From assembly GCF_037126465.1 (NCBI RefSeq), contig NW_026999346.1:2236565-2300564 (forward strand): DNA of 64,000 bases, written 5' to 3'. Both the position numbers and the translations under genes were made by a program. Each line of letters opens with the position of its first letter. The first letter of the stretch is position 1. Shown piece by piece: positions 1 to 10,431 of the stretch. This stretch comes from Ornithodoros turicata (lineage: Eukaryota; Arthropoda; Arachnida; Ixodida; Argasidae). The notes under the pieces are model-generated. The model was not told where the DNA came from and ran no database searches. It saw nothing but the letters and a program-made list of their open reading frames with translations.

Positions 1-445
1 CAGCAAATGCTAAACATTTGACAGCACGAAGAAAGGCTTAATATGAGTGCGGTAAAAATACGCAAAACAGCGGGAAAGGACTACGGCAAATCACTCACGT
101 TTCCCCCGCAGATACGGAACGTCCACTCCTTTCGAAAGCAAGGCCAGAACTGACGTGGCGCTGCGATGGCTGAGCGAATGACCGCACGCCTTCTCCCCAC
201 AAGAGCCAGCGCTCGACTGACACATGTGCATGTGCGTGCTCGTAGTCCCCTCTTCACCAACGTAGCCCGCGGTCATCCCTCCGCGAGCTGGCACACTTCC
301 TGCAGCACCGAGTTTCCGTTTCGCTCTCTCCTCTCTCTGTTTTGGTTTCGCTTTCGTTTCTGCGTACATTTCTTTGAAAACGCTCTACAAAATGGAGTGC
401 GCACTGCGCTCGCATCACCATTCTGACCAATACGTGGAAATGTTC
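1..445 (+). repeat. Maverick left terminal inverted repeat (truncated by window edge)
   Basis: Reading this segment in reverse complement gives the same order of landmarks as ~9465-9990. These are the ACTGCGYTCRCRTCAYCATTCTG stretch internally, a pyrimidine-rich GAAACCAAAA tract, the GTCGAGCGCTGGCT-like block, a GTGAGTGAT donor-like site, and an outer block with TTTAGCATTTG. Identity is partial, with many substitutions and small indels, so the copies are old. The repeat continues left of base 1, because its right counterpart runs on past the matched region. Confidence 0.75.
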
Positions 446-775
446 AGCTACCACGCTTTACAAAGTTGTCCCCACATCCACACTTCTTGGGAAGAACTGG
501 AGAATGAATGTTTCAAGAAGGAGAGTCCCCGGAACAAGCTTGTCATCACTGCTTTTCGTTACGTCATAGATATAGTGGGCTTTGGCAATATAAGAGAGAT
601 CTCTATGGGGCAACTGCAGGAGATGGTGCGTGGGATCTGCGCCCATTACAAGAATGTTTCCATCACGGTTCCAGATGATTCCCTAGTACAGATTCCTGGA
701 TTAAGTCAGTTTTTTCCCACCTCACGTATTTTGGGAGATTGGCAGCACCCTCTTCTTCTGCACCAACTGCTGTGA
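392..775 (+). CDS. Hypothetical 127-residue ORF next to the Maverick left TIR
   Basis: An open frame from ATG at 392 (context AAAATGG, good for eukaryotic initiation) to TGA at 773-775. The start lies inside the left TIR; the equivalent position in the right TIR has no ATG. I do not recognise the product. It is mixed in composition, with no membrane segment, and has the sequence GQLQEMVRGICAHYKN in its middle. It runs on the plus strand, opposite to the recognised Maverick genes. A splice-donor-like AAAGGTATGC at ~787 and a polypyrimidine/TTTTTTCAG at ~833-841 follow, so it could be an exon of a longer gene. A chance ORF is also possible. Confidence 0.25.
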   Translation: MECALRSHHHSDQYVEMFSYHALQSCPHIHTSWEELENECFKKESPRNKLVITAFRYVIDIVGFGNIREISMGQLQEMVRGICAHYKNVSITVPDDSLVQIPGLSQFFPTSRILGDWQHPLLLHQLL

Positions 776-779
776 ATTG

Positions 780-2155
780 TTGTCTAAAGGTATGCTTTTT
801 CCCTCATTTTTTTATTCATTCTATAACCGATAACTTTTTTCAGAGCAAAAACATAGGATGGACTGATTGGTACGCCCGTTTCTCGGCTGTCGGACGGTAC
901 CATTCGACGTACATTGCGAAGGACTTAGCCTCGTAAAAGAAGATGGAGAAGATGGATCATCAGTATCACTCTGTGACTGAAGAAGACTGTGCGTGTCTCT
1001 GTATTCAAAATAAAACACGTGTTTCTCACTCCCCTATCTATGCAGGTTACGAATGGCTACGGACGGGAGATATAGCCCTGGCCCTCACCTTCAAGCCTTC
1101 TTCGAAGATATTCTTTTTGCGGATCGGCGATCACCTGAGAACCCGTTATTTGTGGTGTGACTCTGGTCACCGAACCCCAGCCATTGGCTAGACTCCAGCC
1201 TTCGTCCGTATTTGGGCTGTCTTCCTGGCTACAAAACCAAAGCAGGAGCCTAACTCTCTCTCTCATGCAACCTCTCACGATAAAGGTTGTAACAAAAACA
1301 AGGTTGTACTCTCATACTGTCTCAGTCATGACGCCTGAGCAGAGGTTTGCAACCTTTGTGCAAACACGAATGTATAGGGACTTGCTGGGATTATGTAATC
1401 ATATTCATGGCGATGGCTGCGAGTGTGACTTCCGCTCGATTCTCAAGACATGACCCTTAAGTCTGTTCACAACCAGTGAGAAGACTGCAAAGAAAATGAA
1501 GTGTTTCATTGATTACACGCTCGAGCTGTAGGAAAAGTACAAATGAGGAGAGGCAGTGGACCCGTGCCTCATCAGTGCAGGTTTCAACCAACCCATCGTC
1601 GGTTGGTGCTGGCTTCTCCACACTTCCCCTGACATCACGGGGACCAGGGTGAAGAGTGTCGGGTCAGAACATTGGAAGATCGTCTCGCGAGCATCTTACG
1701 CATGTTGGGAAAAATAAATAGGCTATTTTACAAAGCAAGCTCTCTCACAAGGAGACGTTTTATTGTTTCGTCATTCTCCTCGAGGTTACAGGAAAACATG
1801 GATACACAATTTTTCAAGCTGTAGCATTTCGACATATGCATGGCTACGTAGATACAAAAAAAGTCCGCAGTATGATGAAAAAGCGATTGAATACACTTGT
1901 CAGTATACTCGTCCACTAGTAAAATCCTTCGAAGGTTTGCTTTGATGGGGAAAGCCCGTAACTGTCGAAAAACGCCGCAGCCCCATCGTTTTCAGGTAGA
2001 GCTCCCAGAGCTGGCCACGCTTTCTTCGCTCTCCTGTATTGATGATTAAATAGCTGGGCTTGCATAAAACGAAGGCTTGTTGGAAGCCCCAGTGCCTTTC
2101 AGCATGGAGGAAGCGACGGGGTTCAGGAACATGACTTCCAAGATGTCGCTCTCAT
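780..2155. other. Maverick interior without a recognisable gene
   Basis: No convincing reading frame is visible. Two acceptor-like sites (TTTTTTCAG at ~841 and CTATGCAG at ~1044) lie downstream of the 392-775 ORF. Given its position it may hold decayed Maverick genes. I see no conserved motif that would name one. Confidence 0.4.
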
Positions 2156-2159
2156 ACCT

Positions 2160-3060
2160 TTCTATGGAAAGGTGATCATACAGTCCTTGTCGATGCACGA
2201 GCTTGGGACACTCGAAAATCAAGAGGACAGTGACCGTGTGCCGCTGGGCTTTAGCGAAGCGTACTTACAAACGCATGTTCACTTCTCGCTACTCATTCAA
2301 ATGTGAAGGAGAACAACACTTGTTCACGTCCAAGTTGAAATAGAAAAGGAATCTGTTTGTTATACTCGTAAATCAGTCGTAGCTCTACTTGAAATGTTTT
2401 TCACCCAGTTCTTGCAAGATGTTAAAGTAGCGAATTTTGACGAGGTCGCTGTTAAAGTCGTACTCGGAGCGCACTTGCTGACCATCCGCGGAGAGCATCG
2501 AATGAGACAGATCGTAATGGCGGAATCTGTAGGGGTTCGATTGGATGTCGCTAAGAAAGTCGGACGTGGCGAGCAGGACGACGCATAATTTGGAATGCAC
2601 CCTTTTGCGGTGAACGTTTTCAAAGTGAGCATTCAAACTTCCAGCACACAAGCTTCGCACTTTGGTTTCCAACTGTGTAAGACGTAGATGGCAGGTGTGG
2701 TCTGAAGCCACCACTCGTATTCCAAAACAGGGAATGTGCCAGCGTCCCCTTTTTTCAGGTGCAATGTTACCTTCTAAATTTCACCTCATAATTGTACATT
2801 TTCTTGTCGTTCAGGGCCGATATGAGTTAAAATAAGTGGACCAGTTTAACAGGAAAATGACGCAAATTTCGACGGCAGGTACCATCAGGCGCGGTTGTTG
2901 GAACAGGTCGGTATTGATCTGTTTGACCAGGTTAAAGTATTTTCCACCCTTCGTCACTTCGAAGTGTTGTTTTGGACTGAGAGATGAAATGTTGTAATGG
3001 TTTTTCAAATGTTAGTCGTCCTCGACAAAGAGTCCAGCCATATGCACAGTGTCTTGAGCC
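2160..3060 (-). pseudogene. Maverick major capsid protein, C-terminal part (broken)
   Basis: Three minus-strand segments in different frames read in capsid order. ~3008-2811 contains NTDLFQQPRLMVPAVEICV, the usual strand near the D-L-F-Q-Q motif. 2714-2385 contains NPYRFRHYDL followed by a DGQQV turn and ILQELGEKHF. ~2340-2160 contains EVRFAKAQRHTVTVLLIFE, like the conserved C-terminal end of Polinton double-jelly-roll capsids. The segments are separated by stops and frameshifts, so no full capsid can be made. The N-terminal side is cut off by the element at 3064-7202. Family assignment is from motif order only, without an alignment. Confidence 0.55.
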
Positions 3061-3289
3061 AAACCCAAGTAACACGAAATGTTGCATCAACGTTGGACTG
3101 ACGTTGTGTTTTCCACTCTTCAATGTTGGAGTAACGAGGGATTCCAACATTGGAACAGTGTGGGAATGTCGCCTCCTTTAATGTTACATCTACATTGGTA
3201 AGCAATGTTTCTTCTGACGTAACAACCACATCCTTACAACGTATGCGACTCGACGCTGGAATCACGACAATATTTTAGGGTTCCAAGGT

Positions 3290-3830
3290 TGGTCCCACGT
3301 CTGTCCTAACATTGTTCCGACATGTGGGCAACATCTGTTCCAACAGTGTTCCAACGTCAGTGCAATGTATGCCCAAACACTGTTCAGATATGATCTGCCC
3401 AGCAGTATCCCGACATTTGAGCAACATTTGCCCCGATATGCTGGTCCCACGTTTGCGCTGACACTGCTCCGACGTTAGATCACGTCTTTTCCAACAATGT
3501 CCCAACGTCAGTACGATGTATGCCCACACACTGTTCCGATATTATCTGCCCAGCAGTGTTCAGATATTTCAGCAACGGCCGGCCCTATATGTTGGTCCCA
3601 TGTTTGCACTGACACTGCTCGGACGTTACAGCAACATCTGATCCCACAATGTTCCAACGTTAGTGCAATGTATGCCCACACATTGTTCCAATATAATGTG
3701 GCCAGCAGTGTTCCGACATTTGAGCAACATTCGCCCCTATGCTGTTCCTACGCCTGTTCTAACGTTGTTCTGGCGTTACACCAACGTCTTCCCCGTGGCA
3801 TTCCGACGATGCAACGACATGTCTGCTTGA
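3290..3830. repeat. Tandem array, ~150-bp unit, about 3-3.5 copies
   Basis: The landmark GCAATGTATGCCCA-CACTGTTC recurs at ~3361, ~3510 and ~3662, giving spacings of about 149 and 152 bp. Units diverge by substitutions. The same short words (AACGTT, ACATTG) occur in the larger array at 5470-6990, but the unit sequence is different. Frames running through it are not genes. Confidence 0.75.
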
Positions 3831-3849
3831 GCATAGCTAGTGTCGTAGT

Positions 3850-5350
3850 ATGCAGCATGCAAGGCAATGAAATATTGTGAGTATAATGGTTTATTCACAT
3901 ATGAGGATGTTCATGCCTTCTGTGTGTTGCCTACTGATGTTCATGCCTGAAAAAGACGAAAGATACAATTTTCTTCTTGCTCATGTGCAGTCAAATTTAA
4001 ATATTTCAATGTGGACATCATAGCACTGGTGGAGACATCACAGTGACTTCAATGTTCAATGGCGCCACGTCAAAATAAGGGGACTGAATTTTTTTTTTAC
4101 GGTTCAAGAGAAACTGAAGATATGCTGCGCCTTCAAAGCATTTATGAGCAAAGCAATTATGTTCAAAAGTGCAGCAATTACAGCCTACTGACATCGTTTA
4201 TTTAACGTACCGGGAATATACTAATTAAACGCAACTACATTTTTAATTGTTATTAAATAAGTGTTGCTTCTGCCGTGTTTCTTGCACAAATAAGAATTCC
4301 CTCAAAATATTCATAAATAAGGACAAAAGAACATAATTGCCGAAAAACTCGACACGCCTAAGACTTCTTTAGTATACTGTTGCATTCTTCCATGCTCTCT
4401 AGCGTGAACAACGGGGAAAATTAACTGACCGTCCTACTTGTTGAAAGGCACTCCAACCTTGCAGGAAGCCGCGTCGTTCCGACGTCCATTTTGTCTTCTT
4501 TCTTTGCGACTACGCCTGCATAAATGTGAACAAACGCAAAATATAAATTCGAAGAGATAATTATGAAAGAAAAGAAGCGTAAATATAGTGTGCACAGGCT
4601 GGACCTTTGCTCAACATCTGTCTTTCATTCGTGTATCACACTCGCTGCTGAAATACAAATGACAACACTTGCCCCACGAACAAATTTGAAACTGGCAACA
4701 ACGCTGAATTCATATTTGGAAGCACACCATGAATCAATGTTCTATTTGCATACTCTACAAATGTAAATGTAAAGATGGACTCAAGTTCAACGTGTACATA
4801 CCTGCTGTTTCTACAGATCATTCCTAAACCGCACACGATGGACTTGCGAGCAGCGCCGGTAATCTCCGTCGTAACAACCTCCCAGCACTGTGAGGAAGAC
4901 TTGTGCTTAGCGACATCACAGACGTTATCCTACCAGCACAACTCGATTCAATTCCAAACCAAGCCAAGAAAAAGCAAAATTAACTTCAACTGACGATTAT
5001 AATCTGAGGAGAACGCAAAGAATGGCGTCCGGTTTGGCTGGCCGTCCTCTGCGGCTTCCCCGATCCCCGCTCCAGGGTTACTAGATGCGAGGCCCTGATT
5101 CCGCCAAAGTGGGAGAAAAAGTAGCCAAAAAATACGCAAATAATATTTCGCGGTGGAAAAGGAGATTTATTGCTTTGTTCATGTGTAATTTTGTGTTTAG
5201 TGCATTACTACTGCATACTGCCGTTTTTAAACTTTTCAAAATGTATATCTAGGGGCACCAAATCTGTGGAACATATCTGTGCAACCCTTTGTAAACCTCC
5301 GAATTTACCTGCAACCAGTTTTTGAGTGTGTCATGGAACATCCTGTTCCG
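3850..5350. other. Low-repeat centre of the CCCAAG element
   Basis: AT-rich sequence without a convincing gene, array or recognisable transposon domain. The stretch at ~5020-5110 is GC-richer and may be an older inserted fragment. Confidence 0.35.
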
Positions 5351-5469
5351 GAGATCTGTCTTGCTCGGGGCTGATAAATCAGTTGTCCCATTCACGCATA
5401 AGGCACTCTACTGTATGAGAGAGGCCGCAACTGCAGAACAGGCAAACCAATGCTGGAGGACGTTGCTAA

Positions 5470-6990
5470 TTTTATGTAGACTCTCCAACGTTCCTGTGAA
5501 ACACATATATCGGTACTGCTGTTTCGTACCCACATTCTGACAGCGTTGGACCGGTGGTGACTGCCCCACATTGCAAAAAAGGCACCGTACCAATGCAGGA
5601 ACAACGTTACGAATTTGATGAAGACCGCTCAACGTTTCTCCGACATTGTTCCCATGCTGTGAACGCCACGTCGCTACAGTTATTTCGTACCCATATTTTG
5701 ACAGCGTTTGACCGGTAGCGATTGCCCCACATTGCAAGGAAAACACCATAGCAATGCTGGAACAATGTTACACATTTGATGTAGACCTCTCAACGTTTGT
5801 CCGAGATTGGTCCAACGCTGTGAACGCCACGTCGGTGCAGCTATTTCGTATTCATATTCTGACAACGTTGGCCCGGCGACGACTGCCCCACATTGGAAGA
5901 AAAGCACCATAGCAATACTGGAAGAATGTTACAAATTTGACGCAGACCCCTCAACGTTTGTACGACATTGTTCCAATGCTATGAATGCCACGTGGATACA
6001 GCTATTTCGTATCCATATTCTGACAACGTTAGACCGGTGGCGACTGTCCCACATTGGAAAAACGGCACCGTACCAATGCCGGAACAACGTTATAAATTTG
6101 ATGTACACCCCTCAACGTTTCCCCGACATTGTTCCAACGCTCTGAACGCAAAGTCTATACAGCTATTTCGTATCCATATTCTGACAGCGTTGGACCGGCA
6201 GCGACTGCCCCACATTGGAAGAAAAGCAACTTAGCAATGCTCGAACAATGTGACATATCTGATGTAGGCCCCTCAACGTTTGTCCGACATTGGTCCGATG
6301 CTGTGAACGCCACGTCGGTACAGCTATTTCGTATTGACATTCTGACAACGTTGGACCGGTAGCGACTGCCCCACATTGGAAGAAAAGCACCATAGCAATG
6401 CTGGAACAATGTTACAAATTTGATGTAGACCCCTCAGCGTTTCTCCGACATTGTTCCAATGCTGTGAACGCCGCGAGGATACAGCTATTTCGTATCCATA
6501 TTCTGACAACGTTAGACCGGTGGCGACTGTCCCACATTGGAAAAACGGCACCGTACCAATGCCGGAACAACGTTATAAATTTGATGTATACCCCTCAACG
6601 TTTCCCCGACATTGTTCTAACGCTGTGAACGCCAAGTCTATACAGGTATTTCGTGTTCCAACGCTGTGAACGCCAAGTCTATACAGGTATTTCGTATCCA
6701 TATTCTGACAGCGTTGGACCGGCAGCGACTGCCCGACATCGGAAGAAAAGCACCATAGCAATGCTGGAAGAATGCTACAAATTTGATCTAGACCCCTCAA
6801 TGTTTGTCAGACATTGGTCCAATGCTGTGAACGCCACGTCGGTACAGCTATGTCGTATCCATATTCTGACAACGTTGGATCAGTGGCGACTGCCCCACAT
6901 TGGAAAGAAAACATTGTATCAGTGTCGGATCAATGTTACAGATTTTATGGATAACTTCTAGCGTTACACCGACATTGTTCCAGTGCTGGG
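5470..6990. repeat. Tandem array, 161-bp unit, about nine copies
   Basis: The landmark CTCAACGTTT recurs at 5627, 5788, 5949, 6108, 6270, 6431 (variant), 6592 and 6795. Spacings are 161, 161, 159, 162, 161, 161 and 203 bp. The long last interval contains a ~42-bp internal duplication at ~6625-6690 (CCAAGTCTATACAGGTATTTCG twice). Each unit contains GAACGCCACGTCGGTACAGC and GACCGGTGGCGACTGCCCC-like blocks. Because 161 is not a multiple of three, overlapping open frames appear on both strands and are artefacts. Confidence 0.9.
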
Positions 6991-7299
6991 AATTTCACGT
7001 TGGGATAACATCATAAGATGCCTATTCCAGCAACATTTCCAAAGTTTATATTCGTAATCAAATGTTGCATAAATATTGCGGCAATGGCTGTGAATTAATG
7101 TTCGTATTCCAATATGAATGGGACGTCGCAGCGACATTGCCAACATTGGCCAACGTAACCAATGTTGCACCAGCATTATTCCTACACTTTGTGTTGCTTG
7201 GGAAGGCATGCAATGAAGCCCGACATCTAAAACGCTCAGTTAATCAGTAATAAAATGCTGCAGTACGACCCTCACTTTATCCGACTTTGAGCTTCTTTT

Positions 7300-8110
7300 G
7301 TACGGAGACTACGACAGGCTTCCCGTTTATTTTATTTAACAGTTCAAATTTGTTTTCGGGCGTGACTTCAGAGAGGCTGATGCCTAACGTTCTGTGTCGT
7401 TATAGTCGTGTACGACTTGGGAAGCGCGGAAGCGAAGGGGCATTTCTAATTACTCTGAAATAACAGAATATTTTGTCGCGTAAAGTCCTTATGACTCGCT
7501 TGGCTTGCAAAGCTTTGATTACAGGAGAAAGGTGGAAGGACATGAAGTCCTTTCATGCCTGGTACACCTTGACGGTCTTGTTGTAGAATTCCCCTCCTCT
7601 GTCACAAAAGATGCATGTAGGAACATTACCTCCCTGACGAAGTCTTATCATGGCCATTTTCATTTCGGCAGGACGCTTCACCTTCAGTGGGAGGGTGCAC
7701 AAAAAATGGGAGAGGAAATCAATCGTCATAAGAATGTAGCAGTAGCCACCGTTGAACCTCTTTTACTTTGAAAAGTCGGCGAGATCCACTTGCCACACGT
7801 CGTTTACCTTGAGCGCGATTATGTGTCTTCTATTAAGCTTTCTTCTCACTGGATGGTGAAGAGTGTAGGCGACCAGCTTTCTGAGAATGGGGAGAGCCTC
7901 GTTTTTGCTCAAGTGATGTGCTTTTTTATAGTGGTCTACTCTCTACAGACCACCCTCTGGTTTCTCATATCTATCCATAAGTCGTCCATGCTATTGAGGC
8001 TTGCTGCTGCTGAGCCTAGTGAGATCTGTGCAAAGAAATCAGGTGCAATAGTTTCGGGACTTAGGGGGACCAAGAATGTTTCTTCCCCGTCTTACGTTGC
8101 AACAAATAAT
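7300..8110 (-). pseudogene. Maverick integrase (retroviral-type, broken)
   Basis: Minus-strand fragments give integrase motifs in order. HHPVRRKLNRRH and NDVWQVDLADFSK (at ~7866-7765) match the entry to the core and its first acidic residue. GYCYILMTIDFLSH follows. CDRGGEFYNK (at ~7615-7590) supplies the second acidic residue region. KRVIRTLRDKIFCYF (at ~7525-7465) matches the helix that carries the third acidic residue in Polinton integrases, but the usual E is not evident here. A C-terminal stretch ENKFEL...KINGKPVVV (~7370-7290) may be the SH3-like tail. Several stops and frameshifts break it. It would have catalysed strand transfer during Maverick insertion. The gene lies between capsid and ATPase remnants, the usual Maverick neighbourhood. 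Confidence 0.65.
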
Positions 8111-8119
8111 TGACTAGTT

Positions 8120-8360
8120 CGTAGCCGGAGGGGTTGCCCAAAACGTCATCCCAGGAAATAACCTTTTTTAACTCTGAAACGACCTTTACACTTCCTCTTT
8201 GCCAACCTCTGGAAAGAGGAACGAATAGTCAGCCACCGTCGCCATTGAAAAAAAATTCTGAGAAGAGTTTCATGTCGGACAAGGCAAAACGTCTCAAGGC
8301 GTCGCGACGGCGCGGAGGGGGTAGAGTGGAGAGCACTTTGAGCGAAGTGAGCTGAGGACG
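8120..8360 (-). other. Unassigned Maverick interior between ATPase and integrase
   Basis: Minus-strand translation gives basic, proline-containing fragments but no conserved protease or capsid motif that I can identify. It may be the 5' part of the integrase gene. Confidence 0.25.
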
Positions 8361-8365
8361 GAGAT

Positions 8366-9224
8366 TCAATTAGGAGTGTAGATATATTGACGTTCTCCCG
8401 GAAGGATATTGCTACACAGCCTGTGATTCTTGTGCATATAGTTGTGAAGATCCATAGTTCTAAAATGTCTACTGTTGAAAAATATGTTTTGAACTAGTAA
8501 CAAGATCGACGCGCTGGCGTGGTGAGAACCTCGAATGAAAAGATCGGTAACCTCCTTCAACCAATCGGCATCGATTTTTTTTTTTTTAATTCCGTGTTAG
8601 CGCTGCGAAGCAACTGTGGCTATGAGCGGCGTATAGACGTGGACAGATGAAGAGAGGACAGCAGGAAGGAGTGGGGGACAGGGGGGTTAGTATGCGTCCT
8701 GGGCCGACTTCAAGGGGAACTGTGCCGACATTCGTCTAGAAAGTCTTCGGAAAACCCAGGGAAAACCTCAGACAGCACAGCCGGTGACAGGATTCGAACC
8801 CGTGCCACCTCCCAGTCTCGGCGTGGAAAGCGATCACTCTAACCACTATGCCACGGGAGCTGGTATCGGCATCGATCATGTGATCGTTGAATACAATGAG
8901 CGAAGCACATGATGTGTCTCACTCTCATGGTGGCTCCTTCTTAAATTTTACAGAGTCCCCGAATTCGTTCTGCATGCTCGGTGTAGCCTATTTCTGCACA
9001 TAGAATATTTGCGATGGTAGCTTGTTCATGACATGATTCAGGTTTCTCAACACGTTTGCTACGATTGTATATTTACCACACATAGAGGGACCACTGAAAA
9101 TACAACAAAAAGGATGATGACGGAAATGACAAGGTCCGGGATAAGACATGGTGCGTGTGTACACGTTGGTGCAAAAAAAATAAGAGATAGTCTCGTTGAG
9201 AAATGCATCTCTTTTATTTACCAT
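8366..9224 (-). pseudogene. Maverick packaging ATPase (FtsK/HerA type), split by a SINE
   Basis: The upstream part (9224-8990) contains HHPFCCIFSGPSMCGKYTIV, a Walker A P-loop of the form GPSxCGK preceded by the HPF motif typical of Polinton ATPases, then LPSQIFYVQK. The downstream part (8560-8366) contains LFIRGSHHASASILLLVQN followed by NSRHFRTMDL, matching the conserved GSHH...QN and R-T-x-x-L stretches of the family. A SINE (8575-8864) lies between the two parts, and stops have accumulated. The intact protein would pump DNA into capsids. This copy cannot. Confidence 0.7.
8575..8864 (-). mobile_element. tRNA-derived SINE (Ruka-like), with 11-bp target-site duplication
   Basis: In minus orientation the element begins near 8864 with a tRNA-like head. 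Box A is TGGCATAGTGG and box B is GGTTCGAATCC, a perfect match to the polymerase III consensus. It ends in an A tract (poly-T at 8575-8587 on the plus strand). The direct repeat ATCGGCATCGA flanks it at 8564-8574 and 8865-8875, identical on both sides, so the insertion is fairly recent. The body includes GAGGTTTTCCCTGGGTTTTC. Resemblance to the tick Ruka SINE is from memory and needs alignment. It splits the Maverick ATPase remnant. Confidence 0.9.
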
Positions 9225-9464
9225 CGTCCTCTAGATCCAAACTGCATTCCCAATACAGATTATCCAGGTTAAAGTTGGACTTCTTTTTCGTCAGTCTGCC
9301 TACCGCTAAGATCCGCTCTAGTGCCTTCACCTTGTCATGACATACTTCTTGACGTGTTTGCAATCATTCGAGGTGGTGGACTTGAAAGGGTTCTACCACG
9401 AAAGTTCTTCGTTTTTGTCTCTTCCTGGCGACGGCGAGAAATGCAAGAGAATAAACCACACAGG

Positions 9465-9990
9465 ATGTTTCTAACGTATTAACCAGAATGATGACGTGAA
9501 CGCAGTGTGCGCTCTCTTTCTACAGCATTTTCAAATATACACATGCAAAGAAACGAGAGTGAAACCAAAACGGAGGGGCAATCTGTTGCTGGCAGGAGCG
9601 CGCGCAGAGAAAGGAGAGAGCAAAACCAAAACTCTGTGCTGCAGGAAGCACGCCTGCCCGCGAGGGGATGACCGCTGGCTGCTGGCCGGCCACGTTGGCG
9701 CAGAAGGCACTAGGAGTGCGTGCATGCGCAGCACCTGTGAGGCAGCGCTTGTGTCAGTCGAGCGCTGGCTATCGTGGGGAGAAGACTAAACGGTCGCAAG
9801 TCAGTCGCTCCGCCATTGCCGCACTGCATCACTTGAGGCTTGGCTGTCGATGGGAGCAGACGTTCTTTCGCTGCGAAGGAAAGGTGAGTGATATGCCGTA
9901 ACCTTTTTCACAATGTTTGCGCATTTTTACCGCGCTCGTGTTAAGCCTTTTCTCCGTGCTGTTGCATGTTTAGCATTTGCCATAGCGGTT
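9465..9990 (-). repeat. Maverick right terminal inverted repeat (matched part)
   Basis: Inverted counterpart of 1-445. Homology starts near 9465, where TCATTCTGGTTAATACG matches the left CATTCTGACCAATACG in reverse. It continues at least to ~9985 (TTTAGCATTTGC), where the left copy runs off the window. A GTGAGTGAT donor-like site at ~9882 is preserved in both copies. Beyond 9943 the sequence is tandemly duplicated. Confidence 0.75.
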
Positions 9991-10200
9991 AAGACGTTTC
10001 CCCGCATGACTGGACATGTTTGGCAGTGACTTCCACGCTGTTGCGTTGTGTGTCCTAAGCCTTTTCTCCGTGCTGTTGCATGTTTAGCATTTGCCATAGC
10101 GGTTAGGACGTTTCCCCGCATGACTGGACATGTTTGGCAGTGACTTCCACGCTGTTGCGTTGTGTGTCCTAAGCCTTTTCTCTGTGCTGTCGCACGTTTA
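9943..10200. repeat. Tandem repeat, 114-bp unit, ~2.2 copies, in the outer Maverick TIR
   Basis: The landmark TAAGCCTTTTCTCYGTGCTG recurs at ~9942, 10056 and 10170, an exact spacing of 114 bp. The first two units are nearly identical. Related single blocks occur at ~10300 and ~11758, so the outer TIR was built by repeated tandem duplication. Confidence 0.88.
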
Positions 10201-10431
10201 GTGGTATTCATTGTTTACCCTGCGCCTAACATTTTGTGGTTGTCATCTTGTGTTAGCTGTTGCGCACTGACGCTGCGGTTAGGCACCTAATCGTTTGTCT
10301 TAAGCCTTTTCCCACGAAGTGTTGTCTCTTTGCTAGACTTGTTTAGCAGTGCCTTCCTAGTATTTTGCTGCTGTTTTCATCTGATGGTAGCCCTCGAGTT
10401 TTGCAGCGATGTGCGGTGACGCAGGGCTAAG

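Larger units (their letters stand above)
3064..7202. mobile_element. 4.1-kb non-autonomous element with CCCAAG termini, packed with minisatellites
   Basis: The left end reads CCCAAGTAACACGAAATGT and the right end, in reverse complement, CCCAAGCAACACAAAGTGT: a 19-bp inverted repeat with four differences. AA flanks both ends (3062-3063 and 7203-7204), consistent with a 2-bp target duplication. The interior holds two tandem arrays built from the words ACATTG, CAACGTT and TTCCAA (3290-3830 and 5470-6990). Between them is a less repetitive centre. No transposase frame is seen. It interrupts the Maverick capsid region. The termini resemble those at 23030-26441, 32109-36256 and 46371-48511. Confidence 0.6.

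Noticed and set aside
1560..1580. CTCATCAG as a second hammerhead core (minus strand)
   Set aside because: No GAAAC box at the right distance and no stem II; the same applies to TCATCAG at 57517 and 61839.
5407..6961. Many overlapping open frames on both strands with repeated SYPYSDNV-like peptides
   Set aside because: Explained by the 161-bp tandem array, whose unit is not a multiple of three; no start or splice logic.
8780..8864. tRNA gene on the minus strand
   Set aside because: Box A and B are good, but the sequence continues into a SINE body with an A tail and target duplication, and the cloverleaf is not complete.
9927..10211. Minus-strand 94-codon ORF with a repeated peptide
   Set aside because: The repeat is the 114-bp tandem unit (38 codons) of the Maverick TIR; no evidence of translation.
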